From: Candidatus Liberibacter europaeus
GTDB lineage: Bacteria; Pseudomonadota; Alphaproteobacteria; Rhizobiales; Rhizobiaceae
Direction: 5' to 3'
Length of the DNA: 61,517 nt
Assembly (NCBI GenBank): GCA_003045065.1
Contig: PSQJ01000003.1
Span: 1 to 61,517 of the forward strand
Shown: in pieces, positions 16,790 to 26,706 of the stretch
Position numbering within the stretch: the first letter of the stretch is position 1
Layout of the letters: every line of letters starts with the position of its first letter
Made by a program: the position numbers and the translations under genes
Notes under the pieces: model-generated
Database searches by the model: none
Seen by the model: the letters and a program-made list of their open reading frames with translations, nothing else
Told to the model about the DNA's origin: nothing

Positions 16790-17399
16790 AATAACTCCTT
16801 TTAATAAACGATATGGAAAAATATCTAAGATAAAACCATCATATATCTATCATTATGACAATAACATACGTTCAAACACTATTCCAAATGATTTTTATTG
16901 TGTATCATATAGTATTCAAATGCTTAGAACTATGTCTAACGTGATAATTCTTAGGTAAATTCACACACCATAATTATACAATCACTATAATAAAATTAAC
17001 TAAAATATGAATGTAAGTAACAATATCCACTCCGAAATAATATTTATAAAATTTATTATATAATTCAACATTTGATATTTTTATAAATAAAATAATCAAC
17101 AACCGTAATATAAAATTGATCTTCTTAATATAAAAAAAGTAAATTATTAAAAATAAAAGTTGTTAGTAGGGTCCTGATAATGGCAAATATATGCAATAAT
17201 CCCTACCGGACAATATTTATTTGTAAATCACATTTCTTATTTACGGATTATATCGTAAAATAATACGTAAGGAATGGAAAAATAGTATTTTATTTAACGG
17301 CTATACTCCTTCCTATTCCATAAGCTAAATAATTATAATTGCATGTATTTTTATTTATAAGCCCTTTAAAGAACTAATTTAGAGCAATCATATAATTAG
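16790..17399. other. 610-bp non-coding stretch with two hairpins
   Basis: No supportable gene. Very AT-rich. It contains a long imperfect hairpin at 17166-17206 (GTAGGG pairing with CCCTAC, plus an inner imperfect 9-bp stem) and a weaker one at about 17270-17325 (GGAAT/ATTCC with flanking matches). Between tpiA and the decarboxylase the region is probably decayed sequence, with possible structured RNA near the end. Confidence 0.4.
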
Positions 17400-18536
17400 C
17401 TAAATCACATAAGATTTTAGTGGTTCAAAGCCATTAAATCCCACAGTTGAATAAGTTGTGGTATAAGATCCAGTATTTTCAATCAAAACTTCATCACCAA
17501 TCATTAGAGATATAGGCAACATATAAGGATTATCCTTATACAGAATATCCATAGAATCACAAGTGGGACCAGCAAGTATACATGGCGCCATAATATCTGA
17601 ATCACGCTTAGTACGAATTTTATACCGAATAATCTCTCCTGTAGTTTCTGCTAAACCACTAAATTTTCCTATATCTAAAAAAACCCAACGCATAGTATCT
17701 TGTTCTGACTTTTTTGAAATCAGAACAACTTCTGACTTTATCACCCCAGAATTTGAAAGCATTGACCTGCCTGGTTCAATCATTTTTCTAAATGGAGGAA
17801 AGGAACCCAAATGTCTATTTAGTGAAGATTTAATAGCTTGTGCATACTCTTCTAATGCAGGAACTTCATTTATATATTTTATGGGAAAACCTCCGCCCAT
17901 GTTAACCATCTTAAGAACAATATTGTGTTTCATAAGTGATGCAAAAACATACTTAACATCAATAAGAGATTTATCCCATGCATCTACTTTAGTCATTTGT
18001 GAACCGACATGAAAAGAAATTCCATATGCCTCAAGCCCACTACAATGCGCTTGTAATAATATTTTAATAGCCATTTCTAATGAACAACCAAACTTATAAG
18101 CAAGAGACCAATCAGCTTCGTAATTATCACAAAGAATCCGACAAAAAATCTGAGATCCGGGAGCTATACGAGATATTTTAGCAACTTCTTCAAAACTATC
18201 TACAGCGAATAAACGAACACCTTTTGCATAAGCATATGCTATATCTGCTTCCTTCTTAACTGTATTGCCATAAGAAATACGATCAAATGATATACCGGAA
18301 GATAATACCATATCAATTTCTCTTATAGAAGCACAATCAAAACAAGACTGCATTGATCCTAGACACTCAAGAATAGCACGATCAGGATTGGCTTTCACAG
18401 CATAGTAAATATCTATCCCTGACATAACTTGATGGAAAATAGTCATATTTTGACGTATAACATCACTATCAACAACAAGAAATGGAGTACTAATGCCTCC
18501 CCTTCCAATAAAATCAAACATACGTGGAGTGATCAT
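17400..18536 (-). CDS. Ornithine/lysine decarboxylase (fold type III, PLP)
   Basis: A 378-aa PLP enzyme of the eukaryotic-type ornithine decarboxylase family found in rhizobia; it makes putrescine (or cadaverine). The PLP lysine is in YYAVKANPD; HVGSQ and MGGGFP bind the cofactor, EPGRSM holds the phosphate, and the partner-subunit active Cys lies in GPTCDSMD. C-terminal TTYSTVGFNGF is typical. Start at ATG 18536 is preferred over TTG 18542 because AGG then lies 7 bases upstream. It stands alone between long non-coding stretches, so it probably has its own promoter. Confidence 0.92.
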   Translation of the reverse strand: MITPRMFDFIGRGGISTPFLVVDSDVIRQNMTIFHQVMSGIDIYYAVKANPDRAILECLGSMQSCFDCASIREIDMVLSSGISFDRISYGNTVKKEADIAYAYAKGVRLFAVDSFEEVAKISRIAPGSQIFCRILCDNYEADWSLAYKFGCSLEMAIKILLQAHCSGLEAYGISFHVGSQMTKVDAWDKSLIDVKYVFASLMKHNIVLKMVNMGGGFPIKYINEVPALEEYAQAIKSSLNRHLGSFPPFRKMIEPGRSMLSNSGVIKSEVVLISKKSEQDTMRWVFLDIGKFSGLAETTGEIIRYKIRTKRDSDIMAPCILAGPTCDSMDILYKDNPYMLPISLMIGDEVLIENTGSYTTTYSTVGFNGFEPLKSYVI

Positions 18537-19021
18537 AATCAACCTATAAAATATATTATCTTCTATATGATTCTATGATTGAATTTATAGAAAAATATGA
18601 ATCTTAAATTTTTCATCTTTTTAGATCATATAATTCTACAACAAAATCAAATGACCTATCATGCTATCATTGCTAATTTTTCGATATTCAATTATGGCAA
18701 ATCATATTTTCTATCCAAAAAATTTTAAATATCAAATATTTTCTACTAATATAATCCCGATCGTGTTCAATTATATAAAATTTTTTAAATTTGTTTATTT
18801 ATCTAAACAAATCGTAAAACAAAACAGAATGCTAATGTATAAATAATGTTATTATGATAAATCTTTTAATGGTCATATGGTTTAAATATTGCTTGCAAGA
18901 AAGCTCATTTGTTTTTTGATAATAAGTTGTTCTTGTAATTTCATATCATGATTTGAACATTGAACTTTTTATATAATAAGAGATTATGACTATCTAAAAA
19001 CTATATAAAAAACAAAATATT
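18537..19021. other. 485-bp AT-rich non-coding stretch
   Basis: No gene can be supported. A rightward 61-codon frame at 18661 is almost all AT-rich codons (Phe, Ile, Tyr, Lys, Asn) and lacks a ribosome site, so it was left out. The decarboxylase promoter should lie in the first 150 bases, but no clear -35/-10 pair was found. Confidence 0.4.
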
Positions 19022-20302
19022 TTATTCCTTTAAAATTACTTCGTACTTGTTTCTAGCTATCAATGTAGAAATATTCTGAAAAACTTGAAGCATAGAACTT
19101 ATATCAATTACGTTGTAATAGTATTCTATAGAACTAGCACATTTTTTCAATAAATATCGCCCACTTGCAGGAGAATTAATAGATATTGTAAATATTTTTA
19201 TAGAATGATTCTTAGCTTTTTCGCATATCTTTAGAGTTTGTTGATCATTTTTTTGATAATTGTTTGCTCCATCTGTCAAGAATATGATATACTTGTGAAG
19301 TGGCATAGATGGTAACTTTGATCTTTTATGAAGAAGTTTTGAGAAAAAATTACTTCGTTCATCAGCAGTCAGTTCTTTATATGCTTTTTTCATTGCAGGA
19401 GCAGAATTTGTTCCGGCATTCGTAATGGAATCCATCTTTTGTTCAACATATTGCCTAATATTTTCTGTCCCCCATGATGGAGGTATATTTTTGACAATAC
19501 TTTCAGTATACCCTACTAGTCCCACATAATTTTTTTGTTTAGCATTGGGAATATTTCCTATTGTATTAAGAAAAAGCAACATTGCATTCTTGAGAGCAGT
19601 TATTTTAGAACGTTTTTTATCATTTAAACACATATTATATAAATCTTGATTTTCTGGATTAACATCCATAGAACAATTCATTGACCCTGACAGATCTATG
19701 ACGAATTCTAAAAAAGAAACAGATCTATTTCCTATTTCCATTTTTACAATAGCATGCATAAAAACTACTATTGTTTTATGTAGATACTCAGCAAAAAGAT
19801 TTCCCAAAAACTTAGGATAATAATCATAAAAAGTTGTGATATTGATATGATACAACATCTTATTATCTTTAAAAGATGATTGATTTTTGGATAATTGAAA
19901 ATTATTTGATGAATCTTTATTATGAAAAAATACATCAACTTTAGCTTTATCTGCAATATGATTGATTTCTGTTTTATCAAATACCGCAACAGATAGAGAT
20001 TCCTTGAGGTGATTTCTAATAAACTTTTTTACGTCCATTATGACATACTTATTAGCATAATTTGTAATATTTTCACCTAATTTACTAAAATTAGACACCA
20101 TTTTTGATGCGCCGGCTAGAATAGCAACATTATTAGCATTTTCCAAAGATACTTTTTTATGATATAAATTGATGATGAGTGTTAATAAAAATACTGCCGA
20201 TAATAAAGGAATAATACTAAAAGCAAATACGGTGGAAAAGCTTGCTTTATTATATAAAGTGATTTTTTTAATTTTAGATAATATTATCGTCAATAAGCGC
20301 AT
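19022..20302 (-). CDS. TadG-like pilus-assembly protein with von Willebrand A domain
   Basis: A 426-aa protein. An N-terminal TadE/TadG-type segment shows a basic start followed by VFAFSIIPLLSAVFLLTLI, a membrane helix with the pseudopilin-like look of this family. A von Willebrand A domain starts near residue 200 with the metal-binding FVIDLSGSMN (D-x-S-x-S), continues to FLTDGANNYQ and ends in a short tail. TadG proteins act at the cell surface in Flp pilus assembly (family knowledge). No other tad genes lie nearby, so it is an orphan here. Confidence 0.8.
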   Translation of the reverse strand: MRLLTIILSKIKKITLYNKASFSTVFAFSIIPLLSAVFLLTLIINLYHKKVSLENANNVAILAGASKMVSNFSKLGENITNYANKYVIMDVKKFIRNHLKESLSVAVFDKTEINHIADKAKVDVFFHNKDSSNNFQLSKNQSSFKDNKMLYHINITTFYDYYPKFLGNLFAEYLHKTIVVFMHAIVKMEIGNRSVSFLEFVIDLSGSMNCSMDVNPENQDLYNMCLNDKKRSKITALKNAMLLFLNTIGNIPNAKQKNYVGLVGYTESIVKNIPPSWGTENIRQYVEQKMDSITNAGTNSAPAMKKAYKELTADERSNFFSKLLHKRSKLPSMPLHKYIIFLTDGANNYQKNDQQTLKICEKAKNHSIKIFTISINSPASGRYLLKKCASSIEYYYNVIDISSMLQVFQNISTLIARNKYEVILKE

Positions 20303-20874
20303 TCAAAACAGTCTTCATATAAAAGCTAAAAAATTTTATTGTTTTTGCAATATTTATAAATTCGTTCTATAGTTAATTTTATTAAAATCAATTATCATTT
20401 TTAATATATAGTATTGATATATAAAATATATATATACGTTATGAACAGGCAAGCAGCTCCTAATATACTTTACAATTTGAAGAAAGGTATGACGTGGAAA
20501 AGCAAGAATCTCACAGACCTTTGTTTGATTAGCACTCCGATCATGCCACTTCATAATGTTTGGTGAATGTACTAGCTTTACGAGCATGTCTTTAATAATC
20601 AAATCCATGGTAAAAGGGATATGAGTTATATATAAACGATCTATACTATTAATTTTTTACTATATTATATTGTTATATTCTCTCATTATATCTTTACATT
20701 TAATTGCATAACACGATATCATAGAGTGGTGTTTTTAAAATATTTATATAACTCTCAATATACATGTAGTAATCACTGTATCCTAATGACTTTTGTGTTT
20801 AAATTATATGGCTCAACCTCAGCAATTCAACTAAATATACCAAATTATAATAAGATTGAAGAGGAATAAGATCT
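20303..20874. other. 572-bp stretch with one doubtful leftward frame
   Basis: A leftward 84-codon frame at 20354-20608 has a fairly protein-like first half (SPNIMKWHDRSANQTKVCEI) that breaks into Tyr/Ile-rich sequence; it may be a gene remnant, but nothing is recognised. The ispA leader follows, with a TATAAT at about 20848, 27 bases before its ATG; no good -35 pairs with it. Confidence 0.3.
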
Positions 20875-21762
20875 ATGGAAAGTGTTTTACAGCTGAAATT
20901 ACAAAACAATTCCAAACTTATAGAATCCCTACTAGATATCTTATTATCAAGCGAATCACTTAATTATAAAACAAATAGTACTGATATATTACTATCTGCT
21001 ATGCGTTATTCTATCTTAAATGGAGGTAAAAAATTACGATCCTTCTTGATTGCTGAATGTGCCGCCCTATTCGGATTTAATGATCCTGTAGTATTACGAA
21101 TTGGAGCAGCTATAGAATGTATTCATTGTTATTCTCTTATACATGATGACCTTCCAGCAATGGATGATGGGCATATACGACGTGGGAAACCTACGGTTCA
21201 TATTAAATATGATGAAGCTACAGCTATTCTTGCTGGAAATAGTTTGTTAACCTATGCTTTTGAAATATTATTTTCACCTGATACTAGATTAGAAGATAGA
21301 ATACGATCTGAGTTAGCTTTGTCACTATCACGTAATTCAGGAATGAATGGTATGTTAGGTGGACAAATAATGGATCTTAAAGATGAAATACCTGATGAAA
21401 ATAATATTTTCATCATACAAAAAATGAAAACAGGATCGCTTATGCGATTTGCTTGTGAAGCAGGTGCTATCATTGCAAATGCAAATCAGGAAGAAAAGAC
21501 TCGATTATGCCGTGTTGGAGAAAATCTAGGCATTATTTTTCAATTAGTTGATGATTTACTTGATTTTGAAAACGATTTGCATACAAGTAAAAAGTCCACA
21601 AAAAATGCTACTACTCAAAAACATTGTCTTATAAAACTAAAGGGTAAACATTGGATAGAACAAGAAATTATCCAACGCACCAAAAACACTATTGATATTT
21701 TAAATCACTATGGAAAAAAAGCTCATTATCTTATAGAAGTAACACGATTTTTATCGTCATAA
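20875..21762 (+). CDS. ispA: Polyprenyl diphosphate synthase (geranyl/farnesyl diphosphate synthase)
   Basis: A 295-aa all-helical trans-prenyltransferase joining isopentenyl diphosphate to allylic diphosphates. The first Asp-rich motif is HDDLPAMDD and the second QLVDDLLDFEND; GGKKLRS and RRGKPT are also present. Length fits farnesyl diphosphate synthases. AGAGGAATAAG precedes the ATG. It is a lone rightward gene; a 7-bp stem (21795-21812) lies after its stop but lacks a T run. Confidence 0.93.
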   Translation: MESVLQLKLQNNSKLIESLLDILLSSESLNYKTNSTDILLSAMRYSILNGGKKLRSFLIAECAALFGFNDPVVLRIGAAIECIHCYSLIHDDLPAMDDGHIRRGKPTVHIKYDEATAILAGNSLLTYAFEILFSPDTRLEDRIRSELALSLSRNSGMNGMLGGQIMDLKDEIPDENNIFIIQKMKTGSLMRFACEAGAIIANANQEEKTRLCRVGENLGIIFQLVDDLLDFENDLHTSKKSTKNATTQKHCLIKLKGKHWIEQEIIQRTKNTIDILNHYGKKAHYLIEVTRFLSS

Positions 21763-21899
21763 GTAATAGTTAATGAAAATATAATAAATAGTATTCACTA
21801 TAATGATAGTGATTGTTATGCTGTTATCTAGCAAATAAAATTACGAAAATTGGTATGTTTATATTTAAAATTTTGAAAAATACTATAGGGATATAGGAT

Positions 21900-22742
21900 A
21901 TGAATTGTTGTTTCAATATTTTAAAACAACTTTATTTTTCAAAATACGTGGTTTTGTCAGTATTTTTGTGTATAATTTTTCTGTTATTTTTTATAATTTT
22001 AGGTTATGTAAATTTTTCTAGTAAAAACAACACATCTATTGTCCTACGTGTTGGTACGGATGGAACTTATCCACCTCATAGCTTTCACTCTGAAAATGGA
22101 AAAGGCGAGCTGATAGGATTTGATATAGATCTTATAAAAGAAGTTGCTAATCGCCTTAATTTAAAAACAGAATTTTTTGAAACCAAAACAAGCAGTCTTA
22201 TTTTTGGAATAGATGCAAATAGATATGATATTTTAGTCAGTGTAACTATTACAAAAGAACGACAAAAGGGTTATGATTTTTCAATACCATATATTTCAAA
22301 TAGTCTCTTGTTAATTGTAAGAAATGATGAAAAAAATATTAATAGTTTCAATGATCTTGCAGGAAAAACAGTTGCTCAAATAATGGGTACAAATCTTTTT
22401 CAATTAGCACAGGAATTAAAAGCAAATTTAATATTTAGTGGTAATTTTGAACAATCTTTACAACTATTATCAAGTGGTCGTACCAATGCAACTATGATAC
22501 CAGACGCTCCTTTTTTTTACTTTCTTAAAAAAAATAATATTGAGGGTAACAAATTTAAAATAGCTGATCGTCAGGATAATAATGGATATATTGGTTTTAT
22601 GATGTTGAAAAGAAATAATAAACTCAAAGAGCTCATTGATAAGACCTTGTGTGAAATACGATTAGATGGTACTTATGAGAAAATATTTACTAAATATTTT
22701 GGAAAAGATGTTTCCCCTGATCTACCTTATTGCCCATGTTAA
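21900..22742 (+). CDS. Amino-acid ABC transporter substrate-binding protein
   Basis: A 280-aa extracytoplasmic binding protein (SBP_bac_3 family) for polar or basic amino acids. N-terminal membrane anchor/signal at residues 16-40 (VVLSVFLCIIFLLFFIIL). Typical motifs: LRVGTDGTYPPHSFH, GFDIDLIKEVANRL, ILVSVTITKERQKGYDFS. The substrate cannot be named. It is followed after 13 bases by the membrane permease, but no ATPase gene is present beside them. Confidence 0.92.
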   Translation: MNCCFNILKQLYFSKYVVLSVFLCIIFLLFFIILGYVNFSSKNNTSIVLRVGTDGTYPPHSFHSENGKGELIGFDIDLIKEVANRLNLKTEFFETKTSSLIFGIDANRYDILVSVTITKERQKGYDFSIPYISNSLLLIVRNDEKNINSFNDLAGKTVAQIMGTNLFQLAQELKANLIFSGNFEQSLQLLSSGRTNATMIPDAPFFYFLKKNNIEGNKFKIADRQDNNGYIGFMMLKRNNKLKELIDKTLCEIRLDGTYEKIFTKYFGKDVSPDLPYCPC

Positions 22743-22755
22743 TTAGGAAGATATT

Positions 22756-23505
22756 TTGTGGTTAAAATTCATGGCACCTGAATGGTTTAATATTGCGATC
22801 GATTCTTTTCCTCGCCTCCTATATGCTGCCCTATTTTTTACAATACCAATTGCGTTATTATCTTTTGCGTTTAGTCTAATTATCGGCGTATTTCTTGCTA
22901 TGATCTTGATTTCTTGTACAAGAAAAATAGCTTTTATAATACGATTTTATATATGTATTTTTCGAGGAATACCTCTCTTAATACAACTTTTTATAATATT
23001 TTACGGACTACCTAATATAGGCATTGTTTTAAATGCATTCACCGCTGTTGTCATCAGTCTTACACTAACTTTTTCCTCCTATATTGTGGAAATAGCACGT
23101 TCTTCTATTATGGCGATACCTAAAGGACAATGGGAAGCTGCTTATGATCTTGGGCTAACATGGAATCAAACTATGAGGCATATTATACTACCTCAAGCCG
23201 CATCAACATCTATCGCACCTTTGTCCAATGAATTCATATCGGTGCTAAGAAGCACCTCTCTCGCTTCCATTGTTACCTTACCAGAAATTTTCCAAGTATC
23301 ACAACAGATTGTATCTACTACCTACTACCCTCTAATAATTTATCTTGAAGTTGCTATTATATATCTTGCTATGACCACATTATGTAATTTTATCCAAGTT
23401 AAATTAGAGTCTATTTTTATGAAAAACAATACAGGCGCTTTAAAAAAAGACATTTCTTTGCAAAAAGAAAAAATGTTTTTGATTTCTATATTTAATACAA
23501 AATAA
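22756..23505 (+). CDS. Amino-acid ABC transporter permease (HisM/GlnP type)
   Basis: A 249-aa inner-membrane permease with about five helices. The EAA loop that docks the ATPase is visible as EAAYDLGLTWNQTMRHIILPQA. GIPLLIQLFIIFYGLP is also typical. The start is placed at TTG 22756 because AGGAAG lies 5 bases upstream; ATG 22771 is the alternative. It pairs with the upstream binding protein. The ATP-binding subunit must come from elsewhere, or the system is incomplete. Confidence 0.92.
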   Translation: MWLKFMAPEWFNIAIDSFPRLLYAALFFTIPIALLSFAFSLIIGVFLAMILISCTRKIAFIIRFYICIFRGIPLLIQLFIIFYGLPNIGIVLNAFTAVVISLTLTFSSYIVEIARSSIMAIPKGQWEAAYDLGLTWNQTMRHIILPQAASTSIAPLSNEFISVLRSTSLASIVTLPEIFQVSQQIVSTTYYPLIIYLEVAIIYLAMTTLCNFIQVKLESIFMKNNTGALKKDISLQKEKMFLISIFNTK

Positions 23506-24136
23506 ATAAAAAAAATCTCTAAAATATCTTAAAATCAATTGCTTATAAAATCATATATCTGAATCATGGATTACTAACAAACAGATCTTTTCTTTGTTAA
23601 ATCTACTAATATTTTTTGATATTTCATCTCTATTCCCAAAAGTATAATTTTAAATTTATTTCCTGCTCCATAGATTCATCCATATTAAAAATTCAAAAGA
23701 AGTATTTCACTAATCGGATTAATTAATATGTCTTATAAATGGTATATTAAGAGATATCTAACTACAGATAGAAGATAAAAAGAAGGGATTAATAAGATAT
23801 AATGGAGCAAGAGGAAGAGTAAAAGGTACAACTAACCATGTAACGATAGTTATCAAACTTCTCTTTAAATGATTCTAACTCTTGGATTGTTTTCTCCATA
23901 GTATTTGGTATATGCTTCGAAATAGCTAATTCACTAGATTAAGTAGAAACACATGTTTTAGCGGATGTAATATCAAATCTTAATGTGTTAATCTTGATTT
24001 GCATTGATTTAAGATTAATTAGAATTAGAATTAGAATTAGAATATTAAAGTAGAAGATCCAATCAATATCATTGGAATCAATGACCTATTGTAGCCAATA
24101 CCAAGTGGTGTAATAACTAATGGTTTTGCCTAAAAG

Positions 24137-24361
24137 TCACCAATTTGCATGTTTTTCGGCATTGTTAAGATATGTACTGCTTGAATAACTAATGGTTAAG
24201 TAACCACTGTTGTCCTCTAAAGGGTAAGAGCAATATATTATTTTATCCCCTGATATTATATAATTGTGATTTGGAAAAAAATAATCGATTAGTATTGCAG
24301 ATCGTGCCATTGTACGATTTCTAATCAAACCAAGGAATGTAGGCATTAACCGCCTAACCAT
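24137..24361 (-). pseudogene. Remnant open frame, unknown (possibly phage structural)
   Basis: A 74-codon frame with protein-like composition (MVRRLMPTFLGLIRNRTMAR, then YPLEDNSGYLTISYSSSTYL). Upstream codons in the same frame read on sensibly past the ATG (INIYQSTFDE), so the true start was further up and is lost. No family recognised. Confidence 0.35.
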
Positions 24362-24495
24362 TTCATCGAAAGTACTTTGATAAATATTAATAGTGATTCG
24401 TATATTTTATTCTACTTGCATGTTTTATTTTTTATTGGGATTATTCTAATGCAATGATGTTATCGTATAATAATACGGCATAATTCAAGACATAA

Positions 24496-24802
24496 TTTAA
24501 ATCTTATGTTTCTGAATTGACAGGTAAAGCAATCAACTTAAAAAGTGATATAGAAGATTTAAATAGTGAGATATTAAGGATGCAATTAAAAGTAGATTGC
24601 TACTTCGGTTTATATCTGCTGTTATCATGGATATTTTAACTATAGGATAAAAAACAAAATAACCTATTGAATCGTTAAGAGGTCATATGAGAGAACTCAT
24701 TCAATTTCTTATCCACCCAATGATACTTTTTTTGATGCTCTGAACCTTAATAGACCCTATAATATCCCATCACCACCTTCAGATAAAACTAAAAAATTTT
24801 AA
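24496..24802 (+). pseudogene. Broken coiled-coil/membrane protein gene, two frames
   Basis: 24496-24639 reads as a charged helix (INLKSDIEDLNSEILRMQL) followed by a hydrophobic helix (YFGLYLLLSWIF) and a stop. 24671-24802 reads as a soluble tail (SYERTHSISYPPNDTFFDAL, NIPSPPSDKTKKF) to a natural-looking stop. Both lack starts, and a gap with stops separates them. They look like the middle and end of one phage-type membrane-anchored coiled-coil protein. Confidence 0.45.
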
Positions 24803-24830
24803 ATTTATTCAAACTATTTATTTTTATCCG

Positions 24831-26312
24831 TTAAAGATAATGATTTTCTAGATGTTCTCGAAAATAACGAGGATTTAGTTTTTCACCTGTTGCCTTTGTA
24901 ATAAGGACATCGGTAGTGTATCGACTACCATTACTCCAGATGTTATTTTTAAGCCAGTTAAACAAATTACTTAAATCACTCTGCAAAATATCAGTGCTGA
25001 GATTAGGAACATTACGTTTCAAACAGTGAAACAATTGTGCTGCATACATTGCTCCAAGAGTATAAGTAGGGAAATAGCCAAAAGAAGCACATGACCAATG
25101 AATATCCTGCATGCAACCATCTTTATAATTTCCTACTGTATCTAATCCAAGATAACTAGACATTTTTTCATTCCATAGAGCAGGAATATCTTCTACCTCA
25201 ATATCACCTTCTATCAAAGATTTTTCAATTTCGTAACGTAAGATAACATGTGCAGGATAACTAACGTCATCCGCATAAACCCGAATTAAACCAACCTTAA
25301 CTCGTTGGATTAACATAATAAAATTATCTTCTTCTAAAGCAGGTTGCTCTCCTAATTGTTCAATTATTAAGAGTCGCAAAATTTTTAAGAAATCACTATT
25401 ACGTGCAAGCTGCCTCTCAAAAAGCAGACTTTGTGATTCATGAATAGCAGTAGAACGTGCTAAAGAAATCGGTTGGCCTAGCCATTCACGGGGCAAGTTT
25501 TGTTCATAAAGAGCATGGCCTGTTTCATGAATAATCGCCATCAAAGAATTTATAAAGTTATTTTCATTATAACGAGTGGTAATACGCACATCCTCAGGGA
25601 CACCACCACAAAATGGGTGAGAACTAACATCAATGCGACCTGCATTAAAATCAAATCCCAGCAAATTCATCACTTTTATTCCTAAAGCACGCTGTTTTTC
25701 AATGCTAAACGGTCCTTTAGGTAAAATAACTGATGTTTTATCCTGTTTGGTAACAACCTTTTGCAATAGGTCAGGCAACCATGATTTCACATCCCCGAAG
25801 ATAGTATCTAATTCATGACTACTCATACCTGGTTCAAAAAGATTTAAGAGAGAATCATAAGGGCTAAGACCACTAGATTTAGAACGAATTGTTGCTTCTT
25901 CACGACTAAGTTTAACAACTTCTCTTAAATTTTCTACGAAACCTGCCCAATCATTAGCATGACGTTGTATACGCCAAGCATTCTCACAACGTGCTCCAGC
26001 TAAAGATTTAGCTTCAACTAACGATTCTGGTATCTGGATAGCATTATTATAGTGCCGGCGCATCTCCAACAAATTTGCTTGCTCAACTTCTCCAAGCGTC
26101 TCCTGTTCTGCTTGATCTAACAGTTGGCTTGTTTTTTGATTCGTTAAAAGTTGATGTTGCAGTAGATTCAATTCTGCCATTGCTTCTGAACGTGCCTTAC
26201 TTCCTCCGATAGGCATCATAGTATGCATATCCCAACTTGCTATAGAAGATAAATGATGGAATCGGGATAAACGAGCAAATAAATTATGAAGTTCATTATA
26301 TGAAGATGTCAT
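24831..26312 (-). CDS. Carboxypeptidase Taq (M32 metallopeptidase)
   Basis: A 493-aa zinc carboxypeptidase of family M32, cytoplasmic, removing C-terminal residues from peptides. The zinc motif HETGH is in IIHETGHALYEQ, and the third ligand region IHESQSLLFE follows. Other family blocks: ASWDMHTMMP near the start and GCMQDIHWS near the end. Normal length. It is downstream of the dipeptide-transporter remnant, and the pair makes sense as a peptide uptake and degradation unit now partly lost. Confidence 0.95.
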   Translation of the reverse strand: MTSSYNELHNLFARLSRFHHLSSIASWDMHTMMPIGGSKARSEAMAELNLLQHQLLTNQKTSQLLDQAEQETLGEVEQANLLEMRRHYNNAIQIPESLVEAKSLAGARCENAWRIQRHANDWAGFVENLREVVKLSREEATIRSKSSGLSPYDSLLNLFEPGMSSHELDTIFGDVKSWLPDLLQKVVTKQDKTSVILPKGPFSIEKQRALGIKVMNLLGFDFNAGRIDVSSHPFCGGVPEDVRITTRYNENNFINSLMAIIHETGHALYEQNLPREWLGQPISLARSTAIHESQSLLFERQLARNSDFLKILRLLIIEQLGEQPALEEDNFIMLIQRVKVGLIRVYADDVSYPAHVILRYEIEKSLIEGDIEVEDIPALWNEKMSSYLGLDTVGNYKDGCMQDIHWSCASFGYFPTYTLGAMYAAQLFHCLKRNVPNLSTDILQSDLSNLFNWLKNNIWSNGSRYTTDVLITKATGEKLNPRYFREHLENHYL

Positions 26313-26392
26313 GATTAAGTTCCTATATTACATAGATTGACAAAAATTAAATCTGCTCATCTTTGAAATAAAGAGAGATATTATTTTAAATA

Positions 26393-26599
26393 TTATTTCC
26401 ACAATTGTTCCCACAATGGACGATCTAAACCCAGTTTTGCCATCATCTTCGCATGATGATCGGCACTACAACCACGTTCACCTAGCATAACCAAAACTGG
26501 ATCACCAGGAATAATATGAATTAGAGAAAAAGCGAAAAACGTAACACCGATAAACGTAGCAATAACCACGACCAACCGCCTCGACATAAATTGTAACAC
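26393..26599 (-). pseudogene. dppB: Truncated dipeptide ABC transporter permease (DppB N-terminus)
   Basis: A 68-codon frame matching only the start of DppB/OppB permeases: MSRRLVVVIATFIGVTFFAF, then the family hallmark IHIIPGDPV and MAKLGLDRPLWEQ. Complete members have about 330 residues and six helices; this stops right after the first helix and the periplasmic start. The remaining five helices, the second permease and two ATPases are absent between here and carboxypeptidase Taq. It follows dppA on the same strand, so it is a deletion remnant of the operon. Confidence 0.85.
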
Positions 26600-26706
26600 C
26601 TATTTAACTCCGCTTAAATACAGATCAATATAATTTGCTATCGCTTGGCTTCACTAAATCAGAAAAATAATAGATAACACCATTCAAATATTTGCGATAA
26701 ATTGAT

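Larger units (their letters stand above)
23506..24830. other. 1.3-kb decayed region with phage-like gene remnants
   Basis: No intact gene. Remnants include a leftward broken frame at about 23810-24010 (helical, KTIQELESFKEKFDNY), a leftward 74-codon frame at 24137-24361, and two rightward pieces at 24496-24639 and 24671-24802. A short TAGAAT micro-repeat lies near 24010-24040. The coiled-coil plus membrane-helix theme matches the prophage protein at the left edge of the window. Confidence 0.5.

Noticed and set aside
18661..18846. Rightward 61-codon frame beside the decarboxylase
   Set aside because: Composition is only AT-rich codons, no ribosome site, no domain; expected by chance.
24010..24042. 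TAGAAT micro-repeat as a functional element
   Set aside because: Short low-complexity run in decayed AT-rich DNA; no context to support a role.
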